A DNA stretch of 64,000 nucleotides from Streptomyces humicola (GTDB lineage: Bacteria; Actinomycetota; Actinomycetes; Streptomycetales; Streptomycetaceae). This document shows positions 8,236 to 18,199 of this stretch, piece by piece. Where the stretch lies: assembly GCF_024436035.1 (NCBI RefSeq), contig NZ_JANFNG010000027.1, forward strand, positions 23,727 to 87,726, given 5' to 3'. The translations under genes and the position numbers were made by a program. Under the pieces are notes generated by a model that had not been told where the DNA came from, did no database searches, and worked only from the letters and a program-made list of their open reading frames with translations. The first letter of the stretch is position 1; each line of letters opens with the position of its first letter.

Positions 8236-8251
8236 GGGGCCGTTCGGCCCC
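8236..8251. promoter_or_regulatory. DevR/OsdR-like palindrome, copy 2 of the divergent promoter region
   Basis: GGGGCCGTTCGGCCCC is a 16-bp palindrome apart from its two central bases, 45 bp from copy 1. The pair could co-ordinate the rafH-avidin-hsp20-DUF2267-nrdJ operon and ftsH. The same core recurs at 22283 and 32502. Confidence 0.55.
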
Positions 8252-8332
8252 TGCCACGGGGGGAGCGGAAGCTTTGAGGCTGGTTGGCAGGAGTTCACTG
8301 CGGAATGGGCGGAATGGAGGGTGTGAGTTGCT

Positions 8333-10324
<1,992 letters not shown>

Positions 10325-10372
10325 GGCCCGCATCAGCAGGCAACCCGAAGCCGACCCGGAAGAGGAAGCATC

Positions 10373-10576
10373 ATGGAATCGATGGTCACCGAAATGGAGC
10401 TCAATGAGCGGCTGAACGTCCTGGAGACGCGGGTGCGAACCCTCGCCCAGGCAGTGCGGACACTCGCCGATGCCCTGGAGCGGCTTGAGGGACTCATCCC
10501 CCGGGATCCCGAAGAAGAACAGCTCAGCCGCGCTGCCCGGCTCGCCCACGAGATCCTCCTCGCCCAAGGACTCTAG
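10373..10576 (+). CDS. Small coiled-coil protein of unknown function
   Basis: This 67-residue acidic protein starts at ATG 10373 (GAGGAAG upstream), 48 nt after ftsH and in the same direction. Heptad-like spacing of Leu, Val and Ala runs from about residue 8 to 45 (NERLNVLETRVRTLAQAV, then TLADALERLEGL), predicting a helical coiled coil. The second part, PEEEQLSRAARLAHEILLAQ, is also helical. There is no membrane segment or signal peptide. I do not recognise the family; position suggests an ftsH-associated or stress-operon accessory protein. Confidence 0.6.
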   Translation: MESMVTEMELNERLNVLETRVRTLAQAVRTLADALERLEGLIPRDPEEEQLSRAARLAHEILLAQGL

Positions 10577-10623
10577 GTGCCACTCAGCGGGCAGGACCGC
10601 CGTGCTCGTCGTCTTCGGCAGGG

Positions 10624-10663
10624 CCCGAAGCCAACGCCCTGGCGGTCGGCTACTTCGGCGCCG
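10624..10663 (+). repeat. About 40-bp duplicate of a segment of the PRT-hydrolase gene
   Basis: Positions 10624-10663 repeat 13679-13718 with about 38 of 40 bases identical. The segment encodes the nucleophile-elbow region AVGYFGA of the hydrolase domain. It lies in the non-coding gap between the coiled-coil gene and archease and is probably a recombination scar. Confidence 0.6.
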
Positions 10664-10710
10664 GAACAAGGGCGGTGGGTCCGCGGGTACCAGCCCACGG
10701 AAGGTATGCG

Positions 10711-11145
10711 ATGAATCCGGCAGATACGGTCCCATCCAGTGGTCACCGCAGCGTTCCGCACACCGCCGACCTGCGGGTCGAGGCATGGGGTGCGACCCGC
10801 GAGGAGTGCCTGGCGGAGGCGGTGCGCGCGGTGGTGGAGTCGTTCGTGGACCTCACTGAAGCCACGGCGCAGACCAGCCGCGAGGCCGAAATCACGGCGA
10901 ACAGCGACGAGGACTTGCTGGTGGCGCTGCTGGAGGAGCTCGTGTACTGGCTCGACACCGCCTCCGAGGTCCCGGTCGCCGTCGATCTGGATGCGATGCC
11001 CGGCGGTGTGCGGGCCCGCTTCCGGATGGCGGATGCGGACTCACTACCCGTGACTGGGGCAACGCCCAAGGCGGTGACCCTGCACCAGCTGACCTTCTCC
11101 CGTGGCCCGGACGGCTTTCGCTGCTCGGTGACGCTCGACGTCTGA
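10711..11145 (+). CDS. Archease, RtcB activator
   Basis: This 144-residue protein starts at ATG 10711 with GGAAGG upstream; the frame extends further upstream but without a good site. It has the archease signature HTADLRVEAWG near the start (metal-binding Asp), the acidic DLLVALLEELVYWLD helix, and the C-terminal TPKAVTLHQLTF. Archease promotes guanylylation of the RNA ligase RtcB and multiple turnover. The rtcB gene follows 92 nt downstream, so the pair probably forms a working RNA repair or ligation module. Confidence 0.9.
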   Translation: MNPADTVPSSGHRSVPHTADLRVEAWGATREECLAEAVRAVVESFVDLTEATAQTSREAEITANSDEDLLVALLEELVYWLDTASEVPVAVDLDAMPGGVRARFRMADADSLPVTGATPKAVTLHQLTFSRGPDGFRCSVTLDV

Positions 11146-11237
11146 AGGCACATGCGATACCCGCGCGATGCAACGGATCACGACTTGTCGACAGCCGATC
11201 GTGACGTTCAGGCACGGCGCATAAGGAGATGATCGTC

Positions 11238-12677
11238 ATGAAGACGGCGGAAGTAGCCGGGATAGAGATCGTCGAGGACGGCCCGTTCCGCTACCGCATC
11301 CCGCAGCACGGACCAATGCGCGTGCCCGGCGTGGTCTTCGCCAGCCGCTACGTGCTGCCGGAGGCGGCCGGGGACCAGGCGCTGCAGCAGGTGGTGAACG
11401 TGGCCACGCTGCCGGGCATCGTGGAGGCGTCCTATGCGATGCCGGACGTGCACTGGGGCTACGGCTTCCCGATCGGCGGCGTCGCCGCGACCGATGTCGG
11501 CGCCTCCGGGGTGATCTCGCCGGGCGGCGTCGGCTTCGACATCTCCTGCGGGGTGCGGCTGCTGGCCGCCGGGTGCGACCGGCAGGAGCTCGCGCCCCGG
11601 CTGCAGGCGCTGATGGACGTGCTCGGCCACCGCACCCCGCGGGGACCTGGCCGCGGCGCCGTCTGGCACGTCGGCCGCAGCCAGCTCGACCACATCCTTG
11701 AAGACGGCGCCCGGTACGCGGTCGAGTGCGGCCACGGCGTCCAGCGCGACCTGAACCGGTGCGAGGACGAGGGGAGGCTGGCCGGCGCCCTTGCCGCCCA
11801 GGTGAGCACCCGCGCGATCGACCGCGGGCTGTGCCAGGTCGGCAGTCTCGGCTCGGGCAACCACTTCCTTGAGGTCCAGGCGGTCGAGGCCGTCTACGAC
11901 CCGGACGCGGCGCGGGCGATGGGGTTGCACGAGGGCCAGGTCACCGTGATGATCCACTGCGGCTCACGCGGTCTGGGCCACCAGATCTGCACCGATCACG
12001 TCCGCACGATGGACCAGGCGATGTCGCGCTACGGCATCAGCGTGTCCGACCGGCAACTGGCCTGCGTTCCGGTGGAATCGCCCGAGGGCCGCGCCTACTT
12101 GGGCGCGATGGCCGCGGCCTCCAACTATGCCCGGGCCAACCGCCAGTTGCTCGCCGAAGCGGCCGGCGACGCCTTCGAGGCGGTCTGCGGCTGCGGTCTG
12201 GATCTGGTCTACGACATCTCACACAACACAGCCAAGACCGAAATCCACCGGGTCGACGGCAACCCGCTGCGGCTGTGCGTTCACCGCAAGGGCGCCACCC
12301 GCGCCCTGCCGCCCGGCCACCCCGACCTGCCGCACGATCTCGCCACGGTGGGCCAGCCGGTGCTCATCCCCGGCACCATGGGCACCGCCTCCTACGTCCT
12401 GGTGGGCGTGGCCGGCGGCGGCGCCTTCCACTCGACCTGCCACGGCGCCGGTCGGGTCCGCAGCAGACACGCCGCGGCCCGCGAGGTGGACGGCCGGCAG
12501 CTGCGCGCCGACCTGGAAAGGCACGGCATCGCGGTGCGCGGGACGACACTGCGCGGGCTCGCCGAGGAGGCGCCGCTCGCCTACAAAGACATCGACGCCG
12601 TCGTGCAAGCCAGCGAGGGCGCCGGCCTGTGCCGCAAGGTCGCCCGACTGGTGCCGCTGGGCGTCGTCAAAGGCTGA
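11238..12677 (+). CDS. rtcB: RNA-splicing/repair ligase RtcB
   Basis: This Mn2+/GTP-dependent ligase of 479 residues joins 2',3'-cyclic phosphate or 3'-phosphate RNA ends to 5'-OH ends. ATG 11238 is chosen because AAGGAG at 11223-11228 is 9 nt away; ATG 11229 has no spacer. Active-site motifs are all present: [11 protein letters not shown] (Asp and Cys metal ligands), [37 protein letters not shown] and STCHGAGR, whose His accepts GMP. Archease precedes it, and the phosphoribosyltransferase fusion follows 30 nt downstream. In this island it may repair tRNA or rRNA broken by stress ribonucleases; no RtcR regulator is present. Confidence 0.95.
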   Translation: MKTAEVAGIEIVEDGPFRYRIPQHGPMRVPGVVFASRYVLPEAAGDQALQQVVNVATLPGIVEASYAMPDVHWGYGFPIGGVAATDVGASGVISPGGVGFDISCGVRLLAAGCDRQELAPRLQALMDVLGHRTPRGPGRGAVWHVGRSQLDHILEDGARYAVECGHGVQRDLNRCEDEGRLAGALAAQVSTRAIDRGLCQVGSLGSGNHFLEVQAVEAVYDPDAARAMGLHEGQVTVMIHCGSRGLGHQICTDHVRTMDQAMSRYGISVSDRQLACVPVESPEGRAYLGAMAAASNYARANRQLLAEAAGDAFEAVCGCGLDLVYDISHNTAKTEIHRVDGNPLRLCVHRKGATRALPPGHPDLPHDLATVGQPVLIPGTMGTASYVLVGVAGGGAFHSTCHGAGRVRSRHAAAREVDGRQLRADLERHGIAVRGTTLRGLAEEAPLAYKDIDAVVQASEGAGLCRKVARLVPLGVVKG

Positions 12678-12707
12678 CGTCGACGGCTGAAGGCAAGGAG
12701 GCGCATC

Positions 12708-14048
12708 GTGATATTCACAGACCGCACCGATGCGGGACGGCAGTTGGCGGCCCGATTGGACCACTTCAAGGGCGAGAACCCGGTCGTGGTCGGCCTGCCC
12801 CGGGGCGGCGTGGTCGTCGCCGCACAGGTCGCACAAGCGCTGGACGCACCGCTGGACGTGTGCCTGGTGCGCAAGCTAGGGGTGCCGTTCCAGCCGGAGC
12901 TGGCCATGGGCGCCATCGGAGAGGACGGCGTGCGGGTGGTCAACGACGAGGTGGTACGCGGCGCCCGTGTCTTCGAGGACGAACTGGCCGCGGCCGAGGC
13001 CCAGGAGCGCACCGTGCTGGAACGCCGCGCCTACCGTTACCGGGGCGAGCGGCCGCCCATCGAGCTGACCGGCCGCACCGTGCTCGTGGTCGACGACGGC
13101 GTGGCCACCGGCTCGACGGCGCGGGCCGGCTGCCGCATCGTCCGCGGCCGGGGAGCCGGGCGGGTGGTACTTGCGGTGCCGGTGGCGCCACGGGGTTGGA
13201 CGGCTTGGCTCGGCCAGGACGCCGACGAGCTGGTCTGCCTGCACACGCCGGTGCATTTCTATGCGATCGGCCAGTTCTACGCCGACTTCCGCCAGACCAC
13301 CGACGACGACGTCGTCGACTGCCTCCGGCGGGCGGCGCGCCGCGCAGACGGACAGACGCCCGCGGCCCCGCCGACCAGGTCGGGCGATCCGCCGCCCGCA
13401 GGGCGGGAGGTCGAGGTGCGGGCCGGAACGGCCCGGCTCGGCGGGCACCTGACCGTCCCCGAGAACGCTACGGGGATCGTGGTCTTCGCGCACGGCAGCG
13501 GCAGCAGCCGCCACAGCCCGCGCAACCGCTTCGTCGCCGCCGGACTCAACCAGGCCGGGCTGGGCACCTTGTTGTTCGACCTGCTCACCGAGGACGAGGG
13601 CATGGACCGCGCGAAGGTGTTCGACACCGAACTGCTCGCCTCGCGCCTCGCCCAAGCCACCGACTGGCTGTACGCCGAGCCCGAAACCAAGGCCCTGGCG
13701 GTCGGCTACTTCGGCGCCAGCACCGGAGCAGCCGCCGCACTGTGGGCGGCGGCAGAACCCGGCGCGTGCATCGCCGCCATCGTCTCCCGCGGCGGACGAC
13801 CCGACCTGGCAGGCCCCCGCCTCCCCCAGGTCACCGCGCCCACCCTGCTGATTGTCGGCGGAAACGACACCCTCGTGCTCGAGCTCAACTGGCGGGCACA
13901 GGCACAACTGTGCTGCGAAAACCGGCTGGAGGTCGTCCCCGGTGCCACCCACCTCTTCGAAGAGCCGGGCACCCTGGAGAAGGTCACCCAGCTGGCCAGC
14001 GACTGGTTCACCAACCATCTCGCCCCTGCACCGCAACCCAGCGGCTGA
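12708..14048 (+). CDS. Phosphoribosyltransferase fused to an alpha/beta hydrolase (Rv0571c-like)
   Basis: This 446-residue two-domain protein starts at GTG 12708 behind AAGGAGG. The N-terminal type I phosphoribosyltransferase (about 1-210) has GLPRGGVVVA, VRKLGVPFQPELAMGAI and the PRPP loop VVDDGVATGST. The C-terminal dienelactone-hydrolase-like domain (about 230-440) has FAHGSGSSRHSPRN, the nucleophile elbow YFGASTGAA, Asp in VGGNDTLVL and His in GATHLFEE. Rv0571c, a member of the M. tuberculosis DosR regulon, has the same fusion. Substrates are unknown. It follows rtcB by 30 nt and is probably co-transcribed; a PRPP-synthetase-like gene lies 430 bp downstream. Confidence 0.9.
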   Translation: MIFTDRTDAGRQLAARLDHFKGENPVVVGLPRGGVVVAAQVAQALDAPLDVCLVRKLGVPFQPELAMGAIGEDGVRVVNDEVVRGARVFEDELAAAEAQERTVLERRAYRYRGERPPIELTGRTVLVVDDGVATGSTARAGCRIVRGRGAGRVVLAVPVAPRGWTAWLGQDADELVCLHTPVHFYAIGQFYADFRQTTDDDVVDCLRRAARRADGQTPAAPPTRSGDPPPAGREVEVRAGTARLGGHLTVPENATGIVVFAHGSGSSRHSPRNRFVAAGLNQAGLGTLLFDLLTEDEGMDRAKVFDTELLASRLAQATDWLYAEPETKALAVGYFGASTGAAAALWAAAEPGACIAAIVSRGGRPDLAGPRLPQVTAPTLLIVGGNDTLVLELNWRAQAQLCCENRLEVVPGATHLFEEPGTLEKVTQLASDWFTNHLAPAPQPSG

Positions 14049-14182
14049 CCGGACTGCCCGCCAACAGCAGGGGGTCGATGAGAAGCGTTGGCCGGCTGCG
14101 CACCTGCCAGGCGGGGGTCGGCGTGACGTGACACCGACCCCACCCTGGAGATCATGCGAACAACTCACCAGCAGCGCCATCA

Positions 14183-14275
14183 CTACTTAACGCAGCGGTG
14201 AGTCCTGGTGTCGTAGTGGTAGCCCTTCTTGCAGTGCACCTTGCTGCTTCTGCCGAACAGTCCGAAGACACTCAT
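14183..14275 (-). CDS. 30-residue small protein with a strong ribosome site
   Basis: ATG 14275 is preceded by GGAGGGAGG with 5-nt spacing, a very strong Shine-Dalgarno. The 30-residue product begins MSVFGLFGRSSKVHCKKGY and ends THRCVK before TAG. It is basic, has two Cys separated by 12 residues, and could bind metal or form a disulfide. It lies alone in the 430-bp gap between the PRT-hydrolase and PRPP-synthetase-like genes, antisense to both. The family is not recognised. Confidence 0.5.
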   Translation of the reverse strand: MSVFGLFGRSSKVHCKKGYHYDTRTHRCVK

Positions 14276-14480
14276 GGCGACCTCCCTCCTGCATATCGGG
14301 CTTATCGTGCCTAAAAGGACCAATCACCCCGTCGCCACGTAGCCGTACCCCCTCAGCGCCTGGGCATGCCGGATGAGAACGTGGTTTCAGGTACCCGACA
14401 GACTGTTTGCGAAGTACCGCGGCCACCGCGTTGAAGGCAGGCGCGCGGTACCGGCCCTTACCCAGCGTGCAGGAGGAGGA

Positions 14481-15422
14481 ATGATGGGCGCTTGCATCGT
14501 CGCGGGAACGGCCCATCGGGCGCTTGCCGATGCTGTGGCGGCAGCTATGGGCACCGCGCCTGTGGCCTGCCAGGTGGAGCGGTTTCCGGACGGCGAGCTG
14601 CGGCCCGTCGCGGGGCTCGTGCGGGGTGGTGATGTGTATGTGCTGCAACCCACCGGGCCTGCAGTCAACGAACACCTGATCGAGTTGCTCCTGCTGCTGG
14701 ATGCCTGTCGTCGCAGCGGCGCCGACAGGCTCACCGCTGTGGTGCCGTACTTCGGCTACGCCCGGCAGGACCGCCGCACACAGGCGGGGCAGGCGGTCGG
14801 CGCCCGGGTGGTGGCCGACGCGCTCACGGCCGCAGGTGCAGACCGGCTGGTCGTCGTGGACCCGCACACTGCTGCACTGGAGGCCGTGTGCAGCATCCCG
14901 GTCGAGATGCTCACGGCAGTGCCCCTCATCGCCGCTGCCCTCGTCGGCAGCACACCCGGTACGGCCGTGGTGGTCTCGCCCGACCTCGGTGCCGTCAAGC
15001 TGGCCGAGCACTACGCCGGACTGCTGCGACGCCCTACGGCCGTGGTCCGCAAGACCCGCACATCGGGCACAAGCGTGCAAGCAGACGAACTCGTAGGGGA
15101 CGTCGCCGGCCGACCCGCGGTCATCGTGGACATGATCAGCACCGACGGCACCGTGGAAGCGGCGATACCCGCCCTGCTCGACGGCGGAGCCGCTCCCGAC
15201 ATCACCGTGGCCGCCACCCACGGGCTCTTCACAGGCTCCGCCCAGGAACGGCTGGGGCGGCTCCCGATCCGCCGCCTCCTCGTCACCGACACGCTCACTG
15301 CCCACCAGACGCAGAACCTGCCGCTGCCGCTCCAGGTACGGTCCGTGGCCCCGCTCCTGGCCGACGCCATCGGCCGTCTGCACGACAACCGGCCCCTGGA
15401 CGCCCTGCTCATGCACGCCTGA
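14481..15422 (+). CDS. Ribose-phosphate pyrophosphokinase (PRPP synthetase)-like protein
   Basis: ATG 14481 follows AGGAGGAGGA; ATG 14484 is equally possible. The 313-residue product has the Prs N-terminal fold with FPDGELRP, the ATP-binding segment YFGYARQDRRTQAGQAVGAR, VVDPHT, VVSPDLGAVKLAEHYA and the catalytic-loop-like KTRTSGTSVQADELVGDVAGR. The PRPP loop, DDxxxTGGT in most Prs enzymes, reads VDMISTDGT here, lacking one Asp and one Gly. Prs makes PRPP from ribose-5-phosphate and ATP. It may supply the neighbouring phosphoribosyltransferase or be a diverged paralogue with altered activity. Confidence 0.82.
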   Translation: MMGACIVAGTAHRALADAVAAAMGTAPVACQVERFPDGELRPVAGLVRGGDVYVLQPTGPAVNEHLIELLLLLDACRRSGADRLTAVVPYFGYARQDRRTQAGQAVGARVVADALTAAGADRLVVVDPHTAALEAVCSIPVEMLTAVPLIAAALVGSTPGTAVVVSPDLGAVKLAEHYAGLLRRPTAVVRKTRTSGTSVQADELVGDVAGRPAVIVDMISTDGTVEAAIPALLDGGAAPDITVAATHGLFTGSAQERLGRLPIRRLLVTDTLTAHQTQNLPLPLQVRSVAPLLADAIGRLHDNRPLDALLMHA

Positions 15423-15604
15423 CGCGTGGGACGAAGCCGAGCCCAAGCGGCGCTCCGGCATGCCCGTCGACGAGGATGCGCCGCTCCGGCAGCCTGGTCC
15501 GGGCCGGCATCTCGCGCCGCCTGGTGCTCAACTCGCCACGCACGCCACCACCGCGCAGCATGGAAGGAGCCCAACTATCACTCCTTCATCGGAGGTGCGC
15601 CGCG

Positions 15605-16087
15605 ATGACCATGCCCGTCCATCGCCAGCCCGGCCGGATGCTCGAACGGGCCTTCTCCGGCCTGCGTGAACCCATAACCGCCGAACTCGATGATCTGTAC
15701 GAACGCATGGAACGGCTGCTGGAATCCGCAGCCGCCATGCCGTCGATAGCCGTCAGAGGCGCCTGGGCGCCGCTGGCCGACCTGCGCGAGACCGATGACA
15801 GTTACGTCGTCGAATGCGAGGTACCCGGCATCCCCCGCGAGGACATCGACGTCCAGGTCAGCGAGCGGGAACTGGCCATCACCGGAGAGCTCAAGGAGCG
15901 GGAACGCGAGGGCGAGCTGCGCCGCAGCACCCGTCGCACGGGCCGCTTCGAGTACCGGGCCATACTCCCCACCGAGGTGAAGGCCGACAAGGTCAGCGCG
16001 TCCCTGGCCGACGGTGTGCTGACGGTGACCGTCCCCAAGGCGCAGGCCGCCAAGCCGCGGCACATCAAGATCAGCGGCCCGTCCTGA
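15605..16087 (+). CDS. Hsp20/alpha-crystallin small heat shock protein, second copy
   Basis: This 160-residue protein starts at ATG 15605 with GGAGG about 10 nt upstream. A helical N-terminal arm (about 1-50, LDDLYERMERLLESA) precedes the alpha-crystallin domain (about 58-155): YVVECEVPGIPREDIDVQV, RTGRFEYRAILPTEVKADKV and GVLTVTVPKA. The C-terminus ends IKISGPS. It is clearly different from the HspX-like copy at 6.3 kb and belongs to the common actinobacterial Hsp20 type. It is monocistronic, followed by a strong hairpin. Confidence 0.93.
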   Translation: MTMPVHRQPGRMLERAFSGLREPITAELDDLYERMERLLESAAAMPSIAVRGAWAPLADLRETDDSYVVECEVPGIPREDIDVQVSERELAITGELKEREREGELRRSTRRTGRFEYRAILPTEVKADKVSASLADGVLTVTVPKAQAAKPRHIKISGPS

Positions 16088-16114
16088 GACGATCGCAGCC
16101 GCTCCCGGCGCAGA

Positions 16115-16140
16115 TGAGGCGGGCAACAGAGCCCGCCTCA
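16115..16140 (+). terminator. Hairpin terminator after hsp20
   Basis: TGAGGCGGGC and GCCCGCCTCA form a perfect 10-bp stem around the loop AACAGA, 28 bp after the hsp20 stop. There is no T-run, as is common in actinobacteria. Confidence 0.75.
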
Positions 16141-16301
16141 CTCACACACGAACTGACCAGTCGGCGCGGTCATCGCCTCTCAGGACGGTGACGACCGCCA
16201 GGAACGGCCTGTGCTGCCGTTGACCACGGACACCAGTTCGCCCGCCGATCTCGCGGAGGCGCCATGACCACGGTGGGAGTACCACGACGACAACCACCTC
16301 A

Positions 16302-16556
16302 CTACCAGCAGCTCAGGGGCGTCCCGGGCCAGTTCCTCCAGGGCGGCTCGCGCCTTCGGCGACCGGTTCCAGCCTTTTCTATGTCATCTTCACCGAAAAA
16401 GAACTCAGGCCCAGACGGATCCGCGTCGCGGCGCACTTCATAGTGCGTTCGCCCGTGACGGTCCTGCGTGACGTCGACGACAGCGCCCTGCTCAGTCCTG
16501 TTCGTCGCATTGGGCCGGGGAGAGAAACGCACACGGTCACCCTTGTTGAACGGCAT
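16302..16556 (-). CDS. Small SH3-like hypothetical protein
   Basis: This 84-residue protein starts at ATG 16556 with CAGGAG 5-6 nt upstream. The N-terminal half (KGDRVRFSP, then GAVVDVTQDRHGRTHYEVR) looks like a small beta-barrel of the KOW/SH3-like kind seen in DUF1918-type actinobacterial stress proteins. EFFFGEDDIEKA follows, and the last 20 residues are basic and low complexity. It has no membrane segment. I cannot assign a function. The end of the frame may have been extended past its natural stop, since the tail after EKAG does not look conserved. Confidence 0.5.
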   Translation of the reverse strand: MPFNKGDRVRFSPRPNATNRTEQGAVVDVTQDRHGRTHYEVRRDADPSGPEFFFGEDDIEKAGTGRRRREPPWRNWPGTPLSCW

Positions 16557-17021
16557 GAGACTCCTGCCTTTCGCCTAGGTCAACGCGGCTGGCCTGCCTG
16601 CTTTGGCAGATCCGCCGCAGGGCCCCAAGACCGATCGAGCCCGATGCCAGCGAATCAGAACCTGCGTTCTACGGCGATCGGTGTGGGTCGAACGAGTGAT
16701 GTGTGCGCTTCATTCGGATCACGTGGCGAGGGACAGGTCGAGCTGAGCTCGAATCCACCGGCTGAGGGTAGCTGTTCAGCTGAGGTGACAGACCATCACG
16801 TGCCCCGGATCTTTCGCCAGTGCGATCTATGCGCGTCCACGCCCGCTGAACAGCTACGGCTGAGGGATCGGCTCATGTGGACGTGATGATCCCGAGTCAA
16901 TGTCCGCGCGGTTCTGGGCGGCCGCGCTTGCGGTCCGTCTGCCCCGGAATTCTGCCGGGCGCCCCCATGCCTCTTACGCGATCTCGCCGTTCCCGGCCAA
17001 AACGCCCGGTGCGCTGCCCTC
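16557..17021. other. Non-coding stretch with a 13-bp inverted repeat
   Basis: No supportable gene was found here. GTAGCTGTTCAGC at 16768-16780 recurs inverted as GCTGAACAGCTAC at 16845-16857, 64 bp apart. This could be a decayed insertion-sequence end or a recombination site; nothing decides between them. Confidence 0.4.
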
Positions 17022-17225
17022 TTATAGCGAGCATATACGGGAGGGATGCCTGCAGGTGAGCGGATGTAAGGTCGGCAGGGTGCGAGCGTACCAGTCGTGG
17101 GTGTTGGTGACGCCGGGCGGGAGGTGGAAGTACGCGCCGCCGAAGGGCTGGACGTACTCGACGAGGGGTTCATTGATCAGGCGGGTCTGGACGGTCTCGA
17201 ACTGCCGCTGCGCGCGGCGAAATCG
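17022..17225 (-). pseudogene. C-terminal fragment of a Dyp-type peroxidase
   Basis: The minus strand reads FRRAQRQFETVQTRLINEPL, then VEYVQPFGGAYFHLPPGV and DWYARTL, the characteristic C-terminal end of dye-decolorising (Dyp) haem peroxidases. The haem-binding N-terminal domains are absent: the match begins abruptly at about 17225. The frame runs on to TAA at 17022 with a non-conserved tail. It is a dead remnant. Confidence 0.65.
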
Positions 17226-17330
17226 GTCACTTCAGGTGGCCCACGCGAACCGCACGGTGCAGCCTGCGGCTCGTGCGTGCCGAGTTCCAGGCTGCATGAG
17301 AGCCGTCGGCCGACGAGGACAGACAAGGCT

Positions 17331-18179
17331 TTAAGGACGAGGGCGAACGACCGCCAGCGGGCAGAGTGAGAACTGCAGCAGCGCATGGCTGACCGATCCG
17401 AGGGCCAAGCCGTGGAAGCCGCCGCGCCCGCGGGAACCGACGACCATCAAGTCGGCCCGGTCGGAGGCCCGGGCCAGGGCGAGAACCGGCGCCTCCTGCA
17501 CCAGGTCCTCCACCGCCTTCACGCCCGGATACTCCTGGCGCAGCGGCGCCAGCCACTCCTCCAGCGCGCGTCGGCGTTCCGAGAGCGCCTCGGCCACCGT
17601 GGGGTCGGAGCTGACCAGGGCCGGAGGGCCCGGCGGGCTCCAGGCATGCACCGCCTGCAACTGGTCGCCGCGCAAGGACGCCTCGCGGAAGGCGTACGCC
17701 AAGGCAGCTTGGGAGTGAGCCGAGCCGTCGGCGCCGACGACGATGCGATGGTTGCCGGTGGTGACGTGGTTGACGATGACCACCGGGCACGCCGTGTGTC
17801 CGACGACCTGCACGGCGACCGACCCCAGCAGCAGGCTGGCGAAACCGCCCATGCCCTTGGCCCCGAGGACCACCGTGTGCGCGTGCTCGGACTCTGACAG
17901 CAGTACGGCAGCCGGAGAGCCCGAGGGCAGGTCAGAGGTCACCTCCAGGTCGGGGTGGGCCTCCCGGGCGATCGCGGTGGCCTCGTCCACCACGCCCCGG
18001 TCGCGTTCATGTGTCCGGGAGGCACGCGCTCCCGCGGACAGGCCGTATTCGTGTGCCCCGGGCAGGACGTGGATGACGCGCAGTGCGCATCCGTGCAGCA
18101 CCGCCTCGTGGCTGGCCCATGCCAGCGCACGCAGACTGCGCCCGGAGCCGTCCACCCCGACGACGATCGGACCAGCCAT
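17331..18179 (-). CDS. Tandem universal stress protein (UspA family)
   Basis: This protein of about 282 residues starts at the ATG near 18179 with GGGAGGAACG before it; a TTG eight codons upstream is less likely. Two Usp domains are present. Domain 1 has IVVGVDGSGRSLRALAWA and GAKGMGGFASLLLGSV; domain 2 has IVVGADGSAHSQAALAYA and GSRGRGGFHGLALGSVSHAL. Both keep the ATP-binding G-2x-G-9x-G(S) pattern, like Rv2623 of the DosR regulon. It follows the aldolase gene by about 20 nt on the same strand, so the two form an operon. Such proteins bind ATP and slow growth in mycobacteria. Confidence 0.93.
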   Translation of the reverse strand: MAGPIVVGVDGSGRSLRALAWASHEAVLHGCALRVIHVLPGAHEYGLSAGARASRTHERDRGVVDEATAIAREAHPDLEVTSDLPSGSPAAVLLSESEHAHTVVLGAKGMGGFASLLLGSVAVQVVGHTACPVVIVNHVTTGNHRIVVGADGSAHSQAALAYAFREASLRGDQLQAVHAWSPPGPPALVSSDPTVAEALSERRRALEEWLAPLRQEYPGVKAVEDLVQEAPVLALARASDRADLMVVGSRGRGGFHGLALGSVSHALLQFSLCPLAVVRPRP

Positions 18180-18199
18180 CGTTCCTCCCGATGTGGTAC

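Noticed and set aside
12275..14131. 618-residue plus-strand frame across rtcB and the PRT-hydrolase
   Set aside because: Arg/Gly/Pro-rich shadow in another frame of two well-supported genes, with no start signal.
16736..16750. TCGAGCTGAGCTCGA palindrome
   Set aside because: Isolated, with no adjacent start and no second copy.
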